A stretch of 64,000 nucleotides of DNA from Lactonifactor sp. BIOML-A5. Its GTDB lineage: Bacteria; Bacillota; Clostridia; Lachnospirales; Lachnospiraceae. Shown here in pieces: positions 34,085 through 42,677 of this stretch. The notes beneath the pieces were generated by a model that made no database searches, had not been told where the DNA came from, and was given only the letters and a program-made list of their open reading frames with translations. The stretch is taken from the NCBI RefSeq assembly GCF_009677585.1, contig NZ_WKYV01000002.1, positions 1 through 64,000 on the forward strand. The letters are read 5' to 3'. Every line of letters begins with the position of its first letter. Position 1 is the first letter of the stretch. Made by a program: the position numbers and the translations under genes.

Positions 34085-34647
34085 AGCCCGTCATATTCCG
34101 ACTGATACCGCTTTTGCGTCCATGACTTTGCCCGGTGGAGCCTGGTTCTCACATTTTCTACCGTGATACCCAGCTCTCCGGCAATTTCCGTGGCATCTTT
34201 TTGTTCCACATAGCTTTTCTCGATAATCTCATGCCAATTCTTATTATGTTCTTCGAGATCTTCCATCATTTCTTTGATAAATTCCTTTTTGATGTAGTCG
34301 TCTGCCATCTCATCTTCTACATAACAGGCTCTGGCATGATGGCTTCTCCTCACATTCGCATCCTCTTGGGATTCATTCTCACCATACTCGTAACCTACCG
34401 TTTCGTACTTCCTGTATGCTTTCCTGCAGTAATCAATTGCTTTGTGTTTTGTAGTCACAATCAGCCAGTATTTTATCAAGTCATCGTTTAATTCCTGTCT
34501 TTCTACCAGCTGGTAAAGAGATACAAAAACTTCCTGGCATATGTCCTGAGACCATCCATAATCATGTATCACATTATTAGCTATCTTAGTGGCCAGACTC
34601 CAGTACTTGTCATACAATGCTTGTAACTTCTTGTTAATATTATCCAT
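34081..34647 (-). CDS. ECF-type RNA polymerase sigma factor
   Basis: The 188-residue protein has sigma region 2 (about 8-75), with DYGWSQDICQEVFVSLYQ as the DNA-melting and core-binding part, and region 4 (about 130-180), with KDATEIAGELGITVENVRTRLHRAKSW as the -35-binding helix-turn-helix. The linker between them is long and charged. A DUF4367 protein gene on the same strand further downstream may encode its anti-sigma factor, with murG lying between on the other strand. Downstream of the HIT gene, the two may share transcription. Confidence 0.88.
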   Translation of the reverse strand: MDNINKKLQALYDKYWSLATKIANNVIHDYGWSQDICQEVFVSLYQLVERQELNDDLIKYWLIVTTKHKAIDYCRKAYRKYETVGYEYGENESQEDANVRRSHHARACYVEDEMADDYIKKEFIKEMMEDLEEHNKNWHEIIEKSYVEQKDATEIAGELGITVENVRTRLHRAKSWTQKRYQSEYDGL

Positions 34648-34671
34648 CTTTTCTGGTTTCCTTTATAAGAC

Positions 34672-35079
34672 CTACTTTTTCTGGAAGGCAGCAAGTATAC
34701 TTTCCCTGTCTTCCTCCGTCAGGCTGCCTGGTTTCCATCCAAGAGCAACGTTGTCACCTTCGTACCGCGGTATTAAATGCATATGAAAGTGAAAAACTGT
34801 CTGCCCCGCTATCTCCCCGTTATTCTGTACAATATTGAATCCGTCGCATTTTAAAACTTCCGTCATTCTTTCTGCCATCTTTTTTGCCAGCACCATTGCC
34901 TCCGCTGCAAGCTCTCCCGGTATCTCATAAATATCTGCATAGTGAGCCTTTGGCAGAATCAGCGCATGGCCCTTGCTGGCCGGACCAAGATCCAGGATCA
35001 CTCTGAAGTTCTCATCTTCAAATAATGCAGCGGAGGGAATTTCCCCATTTGCTATCTTACAAAATATACATTCGGACAT
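34672..35079 (-). CDS. HIT-family nucleotide-binding hydrolase
   Basis: The 135-residue protein has the histidine-triad signature: ILDLGPASKGHALILPK in the middle and QTVFHFHMHLIPRYEGD (HxHxH) at the active site, plus an N-terminal CIFCKIANGEIPS zinc-type start. Proteins of this group hydrolyse nucleotide conjugates such as AMP-lysine or Ap4A. The start at 35079 follows AAAGGAGGAGACAATAAT; upstream in-frame codons run through promoter sequence. The sigma factor gene starts 24 bases downstream on the same strand. Confidence 0.93.
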   Translation of the reverse strand: MSECIFCKIANGEIPSAALFEDENFRVILDLGPASKGHALILPKAHYADIYEIPGELAAEAMVLAKKMAERMTEVLKCDGFNIVQNNGEIAGQTVFHFHMHLIPRYEGDNVALGWKPGSLTEEDRESILAAFQKK

Positions 35080-35208
35080 ATTATTGTCTCCTCCTTTTGT
35101 TATATATTTGTTTCTTTTTATTTTGTCGTATTTTACGAGTTTTTGCAATACAATATTGTTTGATATTTACAAAGTCTGATGATACACTGTAACAGGAGGT
35201 GCAAAATT

Positions 35209-35937
35209 ATGTTAAATGTGCGCGAATCAGAAACTATTGAAGAACTTTGTATGGAAAATCCAGATATCAGACGTTTCTTATCTGAATTAGAAGACAACCA
35301 CAAATTTACTATTTCCAAAATCTCTCACGAGATACGGAACCCTGTAACATTAATTAACAGTTTCCTTCAGCTGCTGGAGGTACGCTATCCCGAACTGTCC
35401 GGTGATGACTATTGGAAGAAGGTCATGGACAACATGCTGTTTCTCCGATCTCTGCTGGATGAGCTATCTTCTTATAATAATTCGGACCGGGTGGTGAGAA
35501 GCGAAGCAAATATTTACGCCATACTGTCCGAAATCGTAGAGTCCACCCGCCCCACACTGGAACAGGATCAGATAACCATTCAGCTGATAAAGAAAACCGC
35601 TCTTCCTACTTTACCTCTGGATACCGTTAAAATGCAACAAACTTTTTACAATTTCATCCGAAATGCCCACGAAGCCATAGGAACAGACGGAGCTATCACC
35701 ATTAGCCTGGAGACAGACGGTTCCGATATCACCATTCAGATCTCCGATACCGGTAAAGGCATACCTGCGGAGCATATGTCTGAACTTTTCAAACCCTTTG
35801 TCACCTACAAAAAGGATGGTACCGGACTGGGACTTTCAATCGCAAAAGGTGTAATAGAAGCCCATAACGGTACCATCCAGGTAGACAGCAAAGAAGGTGA
35901 GGGAACCACATTCTCTGTCATCCTCCCCATCTGTTAA
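35209..35937 (+). CDS. Small soluble histidine kinase, orphan
   Basis: The 242-residue protein is almost only a kinase core. The short N-terminal segment (about 1-30) is followed by the H-box FTISKISHEIRNPVTLINS (His40), a dimerisation helix pair, and the ATPase domain with N-box NFIRNAHEAIG, G1 box DTGKGIP and G2 box GTGLGLSIAKG. It has no membrane helix and no visible sensor domain, and no response regulator gene is next to it. In spore-forming Clostridia orphan kinases of this kind can act on Spo0A; that role is only a possibility here. AACAGGAGGTGCAAAATT precedes the ATG. Confidence 0.9.
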   Translation: MLNVRESETIEELCMENPDIRRFLSELEDNHKFTISKISHEIRNPVTLINSFLQLLEVRYPELSGDDYWKKVMDNMLFLRSLLDELSSYNNSDRVVRSEANIYAILSEIVESTRPTLEQDQITIQLIKKTALPTLPLDTVKMQQTFYNFIRNAHEAIGTDGAITISLETDGSDITIQISDTGKGIPAEHMSELFKPFVTYKKDGTGLGLSIAKGVIEAHNGTIQVDSKEGEGTTFSVILPIC

Positions 35938-35939
35938 TC

Positions 35940-36599
35940 CTACATAATATTTACTTTTTTTCTCCGGTAAAGGAGCACGCCCAGTACAAATCCGCAGATC
36001 AGCCCGCCTACATGAGCGGCGTTATCCACGCCTGCGCTGATGAATCCATGATATAAGGTCAGACCTGCAAGCACTACCATCTGACGTGTGGTCAGATCCT
36101 CCAGCCTGCCTTTATTCACTATAAGAATGTAAAGCATAGCCCCGATCACTGCAAAGATAGCGCCGGAAGCTCCTGCGGATACACTGATACGCCCGCTGCT
36201 GCCTGATATCTCTGTGTAATAAGAGATATAGCTGGCCCCTATGCCGCCCAGAAGATAGATAATCAGGTATCTGACCCTTCCTACCGCCCGTTCCAGGTTA
36301 TCGCCCAGGAAACCCAGTACAATCATATTATTTACCAGATGTGCAAAACCAAAATGCAGAAACATGCAGGTAAACAGACGGTAATATTCTCCTTCCTGGA
36401 TCAGCGGCGGAAATGCGGCACCCCATGCAATCATATGCATGCTGTCCCCGGAAGAACCCGTTACCTCAACCAGAAGAAATACCAGGATATTAACCGCAAT
36501 CATCAGGGTATTTATAATCACGGGCTTTCTTTTCTGCACCTGAATCTTTAATTCGTCCAGCCTGGATGGTCCCTGGGGGGGATAATAATATTCATTCAT
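35940..36599 (-). CDS. Rhomboid-family intramembrane serine protease
   Basis: The 219-residue protein has a cytosolic N-terminal tail and six or seven membrane helices. The HLVNNMIVLGFLGDNLE segment has the conserved Asn region. SAGASGAIFAVIGA carries the catalytic serine (GxSG), and NAAHVGGLICGFVLG carries the catalytic histidine. The start at 36599 is preferred because GGAGGAGAATTTATCC precedes it. It is convergent with the histidine kinase gene (2-base gap) and lies behind the Tad pilus operon on the same strand, but it may have its own promoter. Confidence 0.92.
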   Translation of the reverse strand: MNEYYYPPQGPSRLDELKIQVQKRKPVIINTLMIAVNILVFLLVEVTGSSGDSMHMIAWGAAFPPLIQEGEYYRLFTCMFLHFGFAHLVNNMIVLGFLGDNLERAVGRVRYLIIYLLGGIGASYISYYTEISGSSGRISVSAGASGAIFAVIGAMLYILIVNKGRLEDLTTRQMVVLAGLTLYHGFISAGVDNAAHVGGLICGFVLGVLLYRRKKVNIM

Positions 36600-36671
36600 G
36601 GATAAATTCTCCTCCTGACATGGGAACATTATATAGCTTTTGCGCCGGGAATGCAACCTGCATACCCTACT

Positions 36672-37979
36672 CTATTCATAATAAAAAATCACATCTGCAA
36701 TTTTCACTTCATCATGTTCCTGCAGAGGATATTTCTCACGGCTTTCAAGAAGTCTTCCGTTGACATACGTTCCGTTTTTCGAATTCAAATCCTGTATCAG
36801 GCACAAGTCCCGGGTCACTTCAAGCTTACAGTGGATCCGGCTCACGGTAGCCAGGGGAATGCAGTAATCCACCGCCTCCGCCATCTTGCCTACCAGAATA
36901 ACCCCCTCTTCCAGTGTAATAAGTTTCCCGACGCTGCTGCCCTTTCCCCGCAGACAGTGATTCCTTCCCTCTTCCTGCCCGGTCAAAAGGCTGGTCTCCT
37001 CACCGGAGGACTCCCAGGCTTCCCTTCTGGTTTTCCCTGTCTCAGATCCCGTTTCTGCATCTGGATAGGGGATGGGGTGTTCTGGACTGCCCCCCGCCTT
37101 TTCTTTTGTCCCTTCTCCAGGGGATAACAATTCTTTCTTTCGTCTGCGGTACCAGATCAGGCCTGCGATTCCTGCCAGCGCAAGCAGACCTCCAAAGCCG
37201 GCGGCCAGATAATTCCAGGGAATGTACCGGTAATTCCACGCCAGAAAGCCTCCCCCAATCATCAAAATCCCCCCGGCCACCACAGCTGCTGTCTTGATCT
37301 CCTCCCTACTCCCGGGAAATTCTTCTTCTTGGGGCTCCCTGCATATCTGGCGCAATATCTCTTCTCTCTCATGAACCTCCTCTTCTGCGCCGCCACCTGT
37401 CTCCGCCTCCCTGGAAGGTTCCTCCATCTGCTCTCCCTCAGAAGCAAATAACTCTTTTTCTATCTGTTCCAGCTGAAAATTATCTTCCGTCACGCAGTGG
37501 TATATTCCATACCCAATTCTCACGGCATCTGGATCCTGGTGGTCTATTTTAGGCAGAAGATATTCCATCAGCTCCCTCATGCCCTCCCTGGCGTCTCCCT
37601 GGTGAACCGGGATAAAGCTGAAATAAGCCCTTTGGCCGCCCGCCTCCATGTAAATATGCTCCGGCTCTAAAACCAGATGCCCTGGGTCCAGCAGATAGGC
37701 CTGCATCACTTTGATAGTATCCACCAAACTTTTTAAGATGGGATAGAGCTCCTCTCTTCCCAGTTTTTTGTCCCCATACATTGTCCCAAGAGACTGCCTG
37801 GAGGTTATCTCATAATAGAAGAGAGTACGGTTATCTATTTTCTGAATGGAGCAGGGAAGCAGCCCGGGAATAGAATTCATCAGGATCATGCGGACCTCAT
37901 ATGAAGCCGTATCCACCTCCCCCTCTTCCTCAAAGATTAAATAATTATGGTTCAGATCCCTCTTATAGTCCCCCCGCAT
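36672..37979 (-). CDS. DUF6382-FHA membrane protein of the Tad pilus operon
   Basis: The 435-residue protein has an N-terminal DUF6382-like domain (about 1-180), an acidic linker, two membrane helices (about 245-300), and a Pro/Glu-rich region. The C-terminal FHA domain (about 355-435) has SRIHCKLE and DLNSKNGTYVNG, the phosphothreonine-binding loops. FHA proteins in pilus or secretion loci often link assembly to Ser/Thr phosphorylation. The start overlaps the stop of the upstream TadE-like gene by 17 bases, and it is the last gene of the Tad operon before the rhomboid gene. Confidence 0.88.
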   Translation of the reverse strand: MRGDYKRDLNHNYLIFEEEGEVDTASYEVRMILMNSIPGLLPCSIQKIDNRTLFYYEITSRQSLGTMYGDKKLGREELYPILKSLVDTIKVMQAYLLDPGHLVLEPEHIYMEAGGQRAYFSFIPVHQGDAREGMRELMEYLLPKIDHQDPDAVRIGYGIYHCVTEDNFQLEQIEKELFASEGEQMEEPSREAETGGGAEEEVHEREEILRQICREPQEEEFPGSREEIKTAAVVAGGILMIGGGFLAWNYRYIPWNYLAAGFGGLLALAGIAGLIWYRRRKKELLSPGEGTKEKAGGSPEHPIPYPDAETGSETGKTRREAWESSGEETSLLTGQEEGRNHCLRGKGSSVGKLITLEEGVILVGKMAEAVDYCIPLATVSRIHCKLEVTRDLCLIQDLNSKNGTYVNGRLLESREKYPLQEHDEVKIADVIFYYE

Positions 37980-38424
37980 ATACCTCTGCCTTTCTGATTT
38001 TTCGGATGAATTCTACAGGGCGGAGTACCTTTATTTCACCCTTCCCCTGAAATTCCCACCTGTTTCTTAGAAACGGACCGCCGATTCCTCCCTGGTAGGT
38101 AACCACTATACGGCTGCTGCCGGCACTCAGCCCGGATTGTACAGTGCCTGATAATATCCCCCCGTTTCCCTGGTTGTCTTTTATCTTAGATTCAGCTATA
38201 TGGCGGGCCTCCGTAAGATTCCTGGCTGCCGCTGTTCCCGCACTTACGGCCCCCTCATAGGCTGCGGCCGTATACCAGGCCCGATGGTATACAAAAAAGC
38301 ACAGATACAGGGTCACGGTCAGCACCATCAAAACCAAAGGCATGCATAAAGCTGCCTCTACCGTAAAGCTTCCTCTGTATTCTTTTATCTGTCTTCTTTT
38401 TCTCAGTTCACATACTGTGGTCAT
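37963..38424 (-). CDS. TadE-like pseudopilin
   Basis: The 153-residue protein has a short basic N terminus, then RGSFTVEAALCMPLVLMVLTVTLYLCFFV, in which G-S-x-T-V-E-A before a long hydrophobic helix is the TadE/pseudopilin signature. The rest is a small periplasm-facing or outer domain. Such proteins are minor pilins of type IVb (Tad) pili, processed by a prepilin peptidase; the gene for one lies directly upstream. The stop overlaps the start of the FHA gene. Confidence 0.85.
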   Translation of the reverse strand: MTTVCELRKRRQIKEYRGSFTVEAALCMPLVLMVLTVTLYLCFFVYHRAWYTAAAYEGAVSAGTAAARNLTEARHIAESKIKDNQGNGGILSGTVQSGLSAGSSRIVVTYQGGIGGPFLRNRWEFQGKGEIKVLRPVEFIRKIRKAEVYAGGL

Positions 38425-38446
38425 ACCTGTCTCCCTTCCCTGTTCC

Positions 38447-38890
38447 TTATCCGATCCCTATTCTGTACAAAAGTCTGCCCGCCAGTCCGAAGAATAGAAA
38501 AGGCAGAAATGGTATCCGATCTTTTCTCCCCTTCTTCCTCCCTGCCATAAGGCAGGCGGCCCACAAAGATGCCAGCGCCAGTCCCAAGAGGATTGTCTCC
38601 AGGGTATCCCAAAGGCCCAGATAAATTCCAGCCGTAATAACTGACAATCCGTCCCCGTATCCTATGGCCTCTTTGGTTCCCCGCCCCAGCGCCAGCAGCA
38701 GAAGCCCGGGGAGCAGACCCGCCGCCCAGAAGCCAAACCCTTCTCTTCCATACATCCACATTCCAAATCGGAGGGCGCACCCGAGGATGGCAGCGGCTGC
38801 AATCAGCCTTCCGGAGACTTCCCTTGTCTTCCAGTCCCTCCAACCCACAGTCCCGAGAAATATCAGACAGACAGCTTCATGAATGCCCAT
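38447..38890 (-). CDS. Prepilin peptidase, A24 family (TadV-like), first copy
   Basis: The 147-residue membrane protein has five or six helices. The aspartic-protease signature is GYGDG (about residues 77-81, family GxGD), and the first aspartate lies in WRDWKTREVSG (near residue 19). It lacks the methylase half of long prepilin peptidases, as TadV proteins do. It overlaps the upstream TadE-type gene by 14 bases. A second A24 peptidase heads the operon, so one may process the pilin and the other the TadE-like proteins. Confidence 0.88.
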   Translation of the reverse strand: MGIHEAVCLIFLGTVGWRDWKTREVSGRLIAAAAILGCALRFGMWMYGREGFGFWAAGLLPGLLLLALGRGTKEAIGYGDGLSVITAGIYLGLWDTLETILLGLALASLWAACLMAGRKKGRKDRIPFLPFLFFGLAGRLLYRIGIG

Positions 38891-39800
38891 GGCTGCCGCA
38901 CCTGGAACAGGGCCTGAGGCCGCCTGTCTCTGACTTCTTCACCAGTCTGACCGTCCTGGTAAGTCCTCCGCAGGTCTTAAGGCTGTGATACCTGTCTCCC
39001 TTTTCCGTAATATAGTACCCTGCTCCGCTGGTCCCTTTTCCCACACATTTTTCACAGGGGCGGTACTTTTCCCCGTATTCATTTCTCGCAGACGCCAGCC
39101 CCCCGCTCCCAATATAGTGAATAGAAAGCTCCAGATACGAACAGTCTTCGCGCACATGATATACTTCTTGGTTTTGGGTTATGTAAACCATCTCATTCTC
39201 TTCCCCCTCTGAACCAAAATCCATATCCTTCTCATACCCGGTCCAGGCTCTGGCATAGCCTGTGCAGGTAAGTGTTACCGGCATGACAGGGATAAGAGCA
39301 GCCGACGGCCGGTACCTGTATTCTGCCCGCAGCGTAATCTGTCCGTTATCCATGGCAGAGGTCTGTAAACGGATTCCGCCCGACTTTCCCTCTATCCCTG
39401 TAAGTCTCTCACCCTTCAGCTGTTTCTTCAGGTTTTGTTTGGCATAGGCCATACAGACCGCCGCGGTTACCACCCCCACCGGGGAATCCTTCCGGGTTTT
39501 ATCCCCTGCATAGGCGTACATCCCCAGCTCTTTTGCACTCTGACAGAGAGAGGAGGTAACAATCACCTGAATCCTCATAACGTCCAGAAAGCAGATAAAA
39601 ATCACCATTGCCAAAAAGAACATGGGGAGAACAGCCGCACACTCTATGGTCATACTTCCTGACAGGGAGCACAAGGATACCTTCCCCTGCTTCCTGCATG
39701 TGTCCTCTGCCGGGGACTGCAGAGGCTTATTTACTTGAAGAGAGTGATTTTTCGTTATTTTTTCATTTGTTATGTTTTGCATTTCACAGGCAAAAGGCAT
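38877..39800 (-). CDS. TadE-like protein with two C-terminal Ada-like Cys repeats
   Basis: The 307-residue protein has a basic N-terminal stretch, then LSGSMTIECAAVLPMFFLAMVIFICFL (about 47-72), the pilin-like signature. The outer domain (about 75-195) is followed by two repeats: VYHVREDCSYLELS with RPCEKC, and RYHSLKTCGGLTRTV with RPCSRC. Each matches the pattern YHxxxxCxxL...PCxxC of Ada-type zinc-binding modules. Outside the membrane they may bind metal or form disulfides. The start follows GGGGGAATAGAAGG, five bases after the previous stop. Confidence 0.85.
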   Translation of the reverse strand: MPFACEMQNITNEKITKNHSLQVNKPLQSPAEDTCRKQGKVSLCSLSGSMTIECAAVLPMFFLAMVIFICFLDVMRIQVIVTSSLCQSAKELGMYAYAGDKTRKDSPVGVVTAAVCMAYAKQNLKKQLKGERLTGIEGKSGGIRLQTSAMDNGQITLRAEYRYRPSAALIPVMPVTLTCTGYARAWTGYEKDMDFGSEGEENEMVYITQNQEVYHVREDCSYLELSIHYIGSGGLASARNEYGEKYRPCEKCVGKGTSGAGYYITEKGDRYHSLKTCGGLTRTVRLVKKSETGGLRPCSRCGSHGHS

Positions 39801-39804
39801 CCTT

Positions 39805-41265
39805 CTATTCCCCCTTCATATCGTATCCATAGCTTCTTATAAGACTCCATTCCTGCCCCCGGGGACCAATAAGCGTAAGCTCTGCCTCCGCCGATTCCAG
39901 ACACTGATCCAGCCGGAAGCCTCCCTTGCCCTCTGTCTTTCTCATGACATTTTCCACCATATCCATACACCTGTATACCTCCGTATCTTCCTTTTCCAGG
40001 CTCAGATACAGCAGGACCCGCAGATATCCCTGATACTCCATGCCCTCTGTACCTGTCCCCCCTTCCTCCCGGAGCAATTCCAGGATATGGGGGAGATTAT
40101 TCAGAGACAGCTTCCACTGCCCCTGGCTCTTTACCAGGGGAACCCTGCCCCCGGCCAGCAGATCCCGCACATCCAGCAGGCTCTCCCCGTAGGCCCAGCA
40201 CAGGATCACCAGGGTCTCTGCCAGCTGCTGGCCCGCAGGGATCCCCGCCGCGGATGCCAGGGTAAGCCCCAGGGTGGCCGCCTGTCCCCGTTTTACAGGA
40301 TCTGTGTAAATAGCGGCATAATTCGCAGCTTCCCGGATCAGAAGCAGCCGCTGTACTACCTTTCTCAGATTCTCCTGGTCACTGTCCTGTCCCGCCAGAA
40401 TATATTCCAGCTGATAAGACAAATCCCCTTCTCTGCAGGGCTCGCTGTAATTGCCCATCTTCTTCAGTACATACTCCTGATAGAGCAGAGTCTCACTCAC
40501 GCCGGCATCCTCCGGTCTTCCCCGGGAATTGCCAAGCCCCTGATTCAGGGAACGGCGGGACAAGAATTCTGATACCTCTGCCTGTTTTTCTGATATGTCT
40601 CCGCTGTCAGGAACCACCAGCCCCAGAACCCCCATTTTTTTCACCTTTCGCAATATCTCTATGGGATTCTCATCCCCTGGGATCGGCATTGTCTCATCCT
40701 CAGCCCTTTCCGTCTCCCCGGTTTCCGCCTCCTGATACTCCTCCAGCATCCTGTCATATTCTTCCAAGTCCTCCCTCTCCCGAAGCTTTTCTCCCTTCTC
40801 TTCCAATACCCTAACCGTTTCACTGTCTCCTTTCGCCTGCTTCAGGAGGCGGGAAACCGCCTGGCTCCCCAGAGAGTCTCTGGTCCATGCAGCTGCCTGT
40901 CTTTTAAAGGATTCGCCGCCGCTGTCAGTGGCCAGGCAGTATGCGGTCAGCCCGCACTGTTTTACAGAAGTCTTCATAAGATCCGTCTCCAGCACCTTTT
41001 CCATCCCATAGGTGATCCGGTCTGTAATCTTTCCCAGCTTCATCCGGTTCCCCCCGTAGGCCCCATCCAGAAAAAACAGCTCATAATGCTCCAGCAGATC
41101 CCTGTCATATTCCCCGAAGAGGGAATAGAGAGCCGCATCTGCCCCGCCGGCCGCAACTGCCCTTGCAGATGCGTTTTGTACCGAACGGAAGCCGGCGGCG
41201 ACCAGTGCAGTCATAATGGTCAGGATGAGACACAGCATAATTGTAATACTACCCTTGGCTTTCAC
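39805..41265 (-). CDS. DUF5702 (TadG-like) protein
   Basis: The 486-residue protein starts with GSITIMLCLILTIMTALVAAGFRSVQNASARAVAAGGAD, the TadG-like signal and membrane anchor followed by the conserved ADxALYSLF segment of DUF5702. The rest is a large outer domain with a Glu/Arg-rich coiled-coil stretch (about 150-205). It belongs to the Tad pilus operon, and is likely exposed at the cell surface with the TadE-like proteins. A GTG start is used, preceded by GGAGGGCAGGAGT. Confidence 0.85.
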   Translation of the reverse strand: MKAKGSITIMLCLILTIMTALVAAGFRSVQNASARAVAAGGADAALYSLFGEYDRDLLEHYELFFLDGAYGGNRMKLGKITDRITYGMEKVLETDLMKTSVKQCGLTAYCLATDSGGESFKRQAAAWTRDSLGSQAVSRLLKQAKGDSETVRVLEEKGEKLREREDLEEYDRMLEEYQEAETGETERAEDETMPIPGDENPIEILRKVKKMGVLGLVVPDSGDISEKQAEVSEFLSRRSLNQGLGNSRGRPEDAGVSETLLYQEYVLKKMGNYSEPCREGDLSYQLEYILAGQDSDQENLRKVVQRLLLIREAANYAAIYTDPVKRGQAATLGLTLASAAGIPAGQQLAETLVILCWAYGESLLDVRDLLAGGRVPLVKSQGQWKLSLNNLPHILELLREEGGTGTEGMEYQGYLRVLLYLSLEKEDTEVYRCMDMVENVMRKTEGKGGFRLDQCLESAEAELTLIGPRGQEWSLIRSYGYDMKGE

Positions 41266-41293
41266 ACTCCTGCCCTCCTTTTCGCTTTTAAGG

Positions 41294-41461
41294 CTAAAGA
41301 TTGTTGCTTTCCTTTGTAATCTTAGACAAAATATTGTTTACCAGACTGGTAAGCTGCTTTTTAAAAATCACCACCAGCCCAACTAAAACCACCAGGATCA
41401 GGATTATCTCTACAACTCCAATGGCATCCTCTTCCTGTAAAAAAGCTTTCCACTCACTCAT
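41294..41461 (-). CDS. Flp-type type IVb pilin
   Basis: The 55-residue protein has a short N-terminal leader MSEWKAFLQEEDAIG, then GVVEIILILVVLVGLVVIF, a pilin helix with the Glu5-equivalent in VVEI, and a basic C-terminal stretch ending NILSKITKESNNL. This is the form of Flp1-like pilins in Clostridia, cleaved before or near the hydrophobic helix by prepilin peptidase. AAAGGAGGTGAGAAT precedes the ATG, one of the best ribosome sites in the operon, which suits a major pilus subunit. It lies between the TadC-like and DUF5702 genes. Confidence 0.88.
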   Translation of the reverse strand: MSEWKAFLQEEDAIGVVEIILILVVLVGLVVIFKKQLTSLVNNILSKITKESNNL

Positions 41462-41480
41462 ATTCTCACCTCCTTTCTTC

Positions 41481-42677
41481 TCAATAAAATGTCAGATATG
41501 CGGGTACCATAAGAATCACCAGAACTACCAGGAGCATAAGAAACATAGGCACCAGCAGTTTGGAAGACACCTGCTCCCCTTTTATTCTGGCGTTTCGGAT
41601 GCGGTCATCCTCTGCTTCTGCCGCCTCCCTCTCCAGCAGCTCCAGAAGTCCCCGCCCGCCCTTTTTCAGATTTTGGAAAAGCAGGGTCGCCAGGGTTTTG
41701 TAGCAGGGGAGACGGCATCTTGCCCCAAACCGCTGGTAAGCCTCTGCCTCAGAGATGCCTCCCTCCATTTCTTTGCAGGCTGCGGCCATCTCCTCATATC
41801 CCGGCCGGGGTCCGCACTGTCCCCACTTTTGGTAATCTGCGGCAATTCTGGTAAACGCCCCCTTTATGGTCATTCCTGCTCCCAGAAAAAGAACCAGCTT
41901 GCCAACGATGTCTGGGTAGTCCCGAAGCAGCAGCTCCCTGCGTTCTTTTTCCTTTTTGTGCTTTTGCTCTTCCTGGCGGGCGGCGGCAAGAACCGCTGAC
42001 AGAACGGCCAAAAGACTTACCCAAAGTCCTGTATGGGATGAGCTTCTCATCCAGCGGACCGTTTTGCCTTCCACCTTCCCGGGCAGATATAACCGGCCTG
42101 TATCCTCTCCCTGATTTTCCTTTTCAATGCCCTCCTGCAGCTTTCTCAAGGTCTGCTCTTCCCGGGAAAGCTGTTGGGGGAATACCTTTACCCGGCGTTC
42201 ATACAGCTGTCTGCTCTCTCCCAGGGACAGTTCTCCCTGAATGGTGACAAAGACTCCCTCCTGGGGGATCTCCTCCCCAAGGGTCCCCTCCCAGTCCAGG
42301 ATCTGTGGATGATCCGTAATCCAGGAGATGGCCACGGGAGAATCCCCAACGTGTTCCGGAAGATGCATGGGCTTCCTTATCTCATCCACAGACTGGTTGT
42401 CCCCCAGAATCTCCCCATCCAGCGCCTCCGCAGTCTCCTGCATAAGCTTTTCAGCTTCCCGTCTGCTGTACTTTTTTTCCTCTACCGTTACCTCTATTTT
42501 CTTCTTTTCCCCTTCGATCTCTGCCTCCATCTCCTCCGTATACGCCCCGCCCCCGTATGTATTTCTCTGAAAATAATCTTCCTGGCTCCAGGCCCGCGCT
42601 CTTCCTTCATATATGCCGATACCGCATCCCAGAAGCAGACCTGCCGCGGCAATAAGTACCGGAACTTTATATTTCAA
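41481..42677 (-). CDS. Type II secretion system F-family protein (TadC-like)
   Basis: The 398-residue protein has an N-terminal membrane anchor (about 5-24) and a Glu-rich periplasm- or cell-wall-facing region. A second helix follows (about 215-235), and then the T2SSF domain with LVLFLGAGMTIKGAFTRIA and the closing helix LVPMFLMLLVVLVILMVPAYL. It is the second platform protein of the Tad machine. The long extra N-terminal part is unusual compared with TadC proteins of Gram-negatives. A TTG start overlapping the TadB stop is used, without a clear ribosome site, so translational coupling is likely. Confidence 0.85.
   Translation of the reverse strand: MKYKVPVLIAAAGLLLGCGIGIYEGRARAWSQEDYFQRNTYGGGAYTEEMEAEIEGEKKKIEVTVEEKKYSRREAEKLMQETAEALDGEILGDNQSVDEIRKPMHLPEHVGDSPVAISWITDHPQILDWEGTLGEEIPQEGVFVTIQGELSLGESRQLYERRVKVFPQQLSREEQTLRKLQEGIEKENQGEDTGRLYLPGKVEGKTVRWMRSSSHTGLWVSLLAVLSAVLAAARQEEQKHKKEKERRELLLRDYPDIVGKLVLFLGAGMTIKGAFTRIAADYQKWGQCGPRPGYEEMAAACKEMEGGISEAEAYQRFGARCRLPCYKTLATLLFQNLKKGGRGLLELLEREAAEAEDDRIRNARIKGEQVSSKLLVPMFLMLLVVLVILMVPAYLTFY

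Noticed and set aside
38421..38843. 140-codon frame overlapping the first prepilin peptidase
   Set aside because: It is another frame of the same strand; the 147-residue peptidase has membrane helices and the GxGD motif, while this frame has neither.
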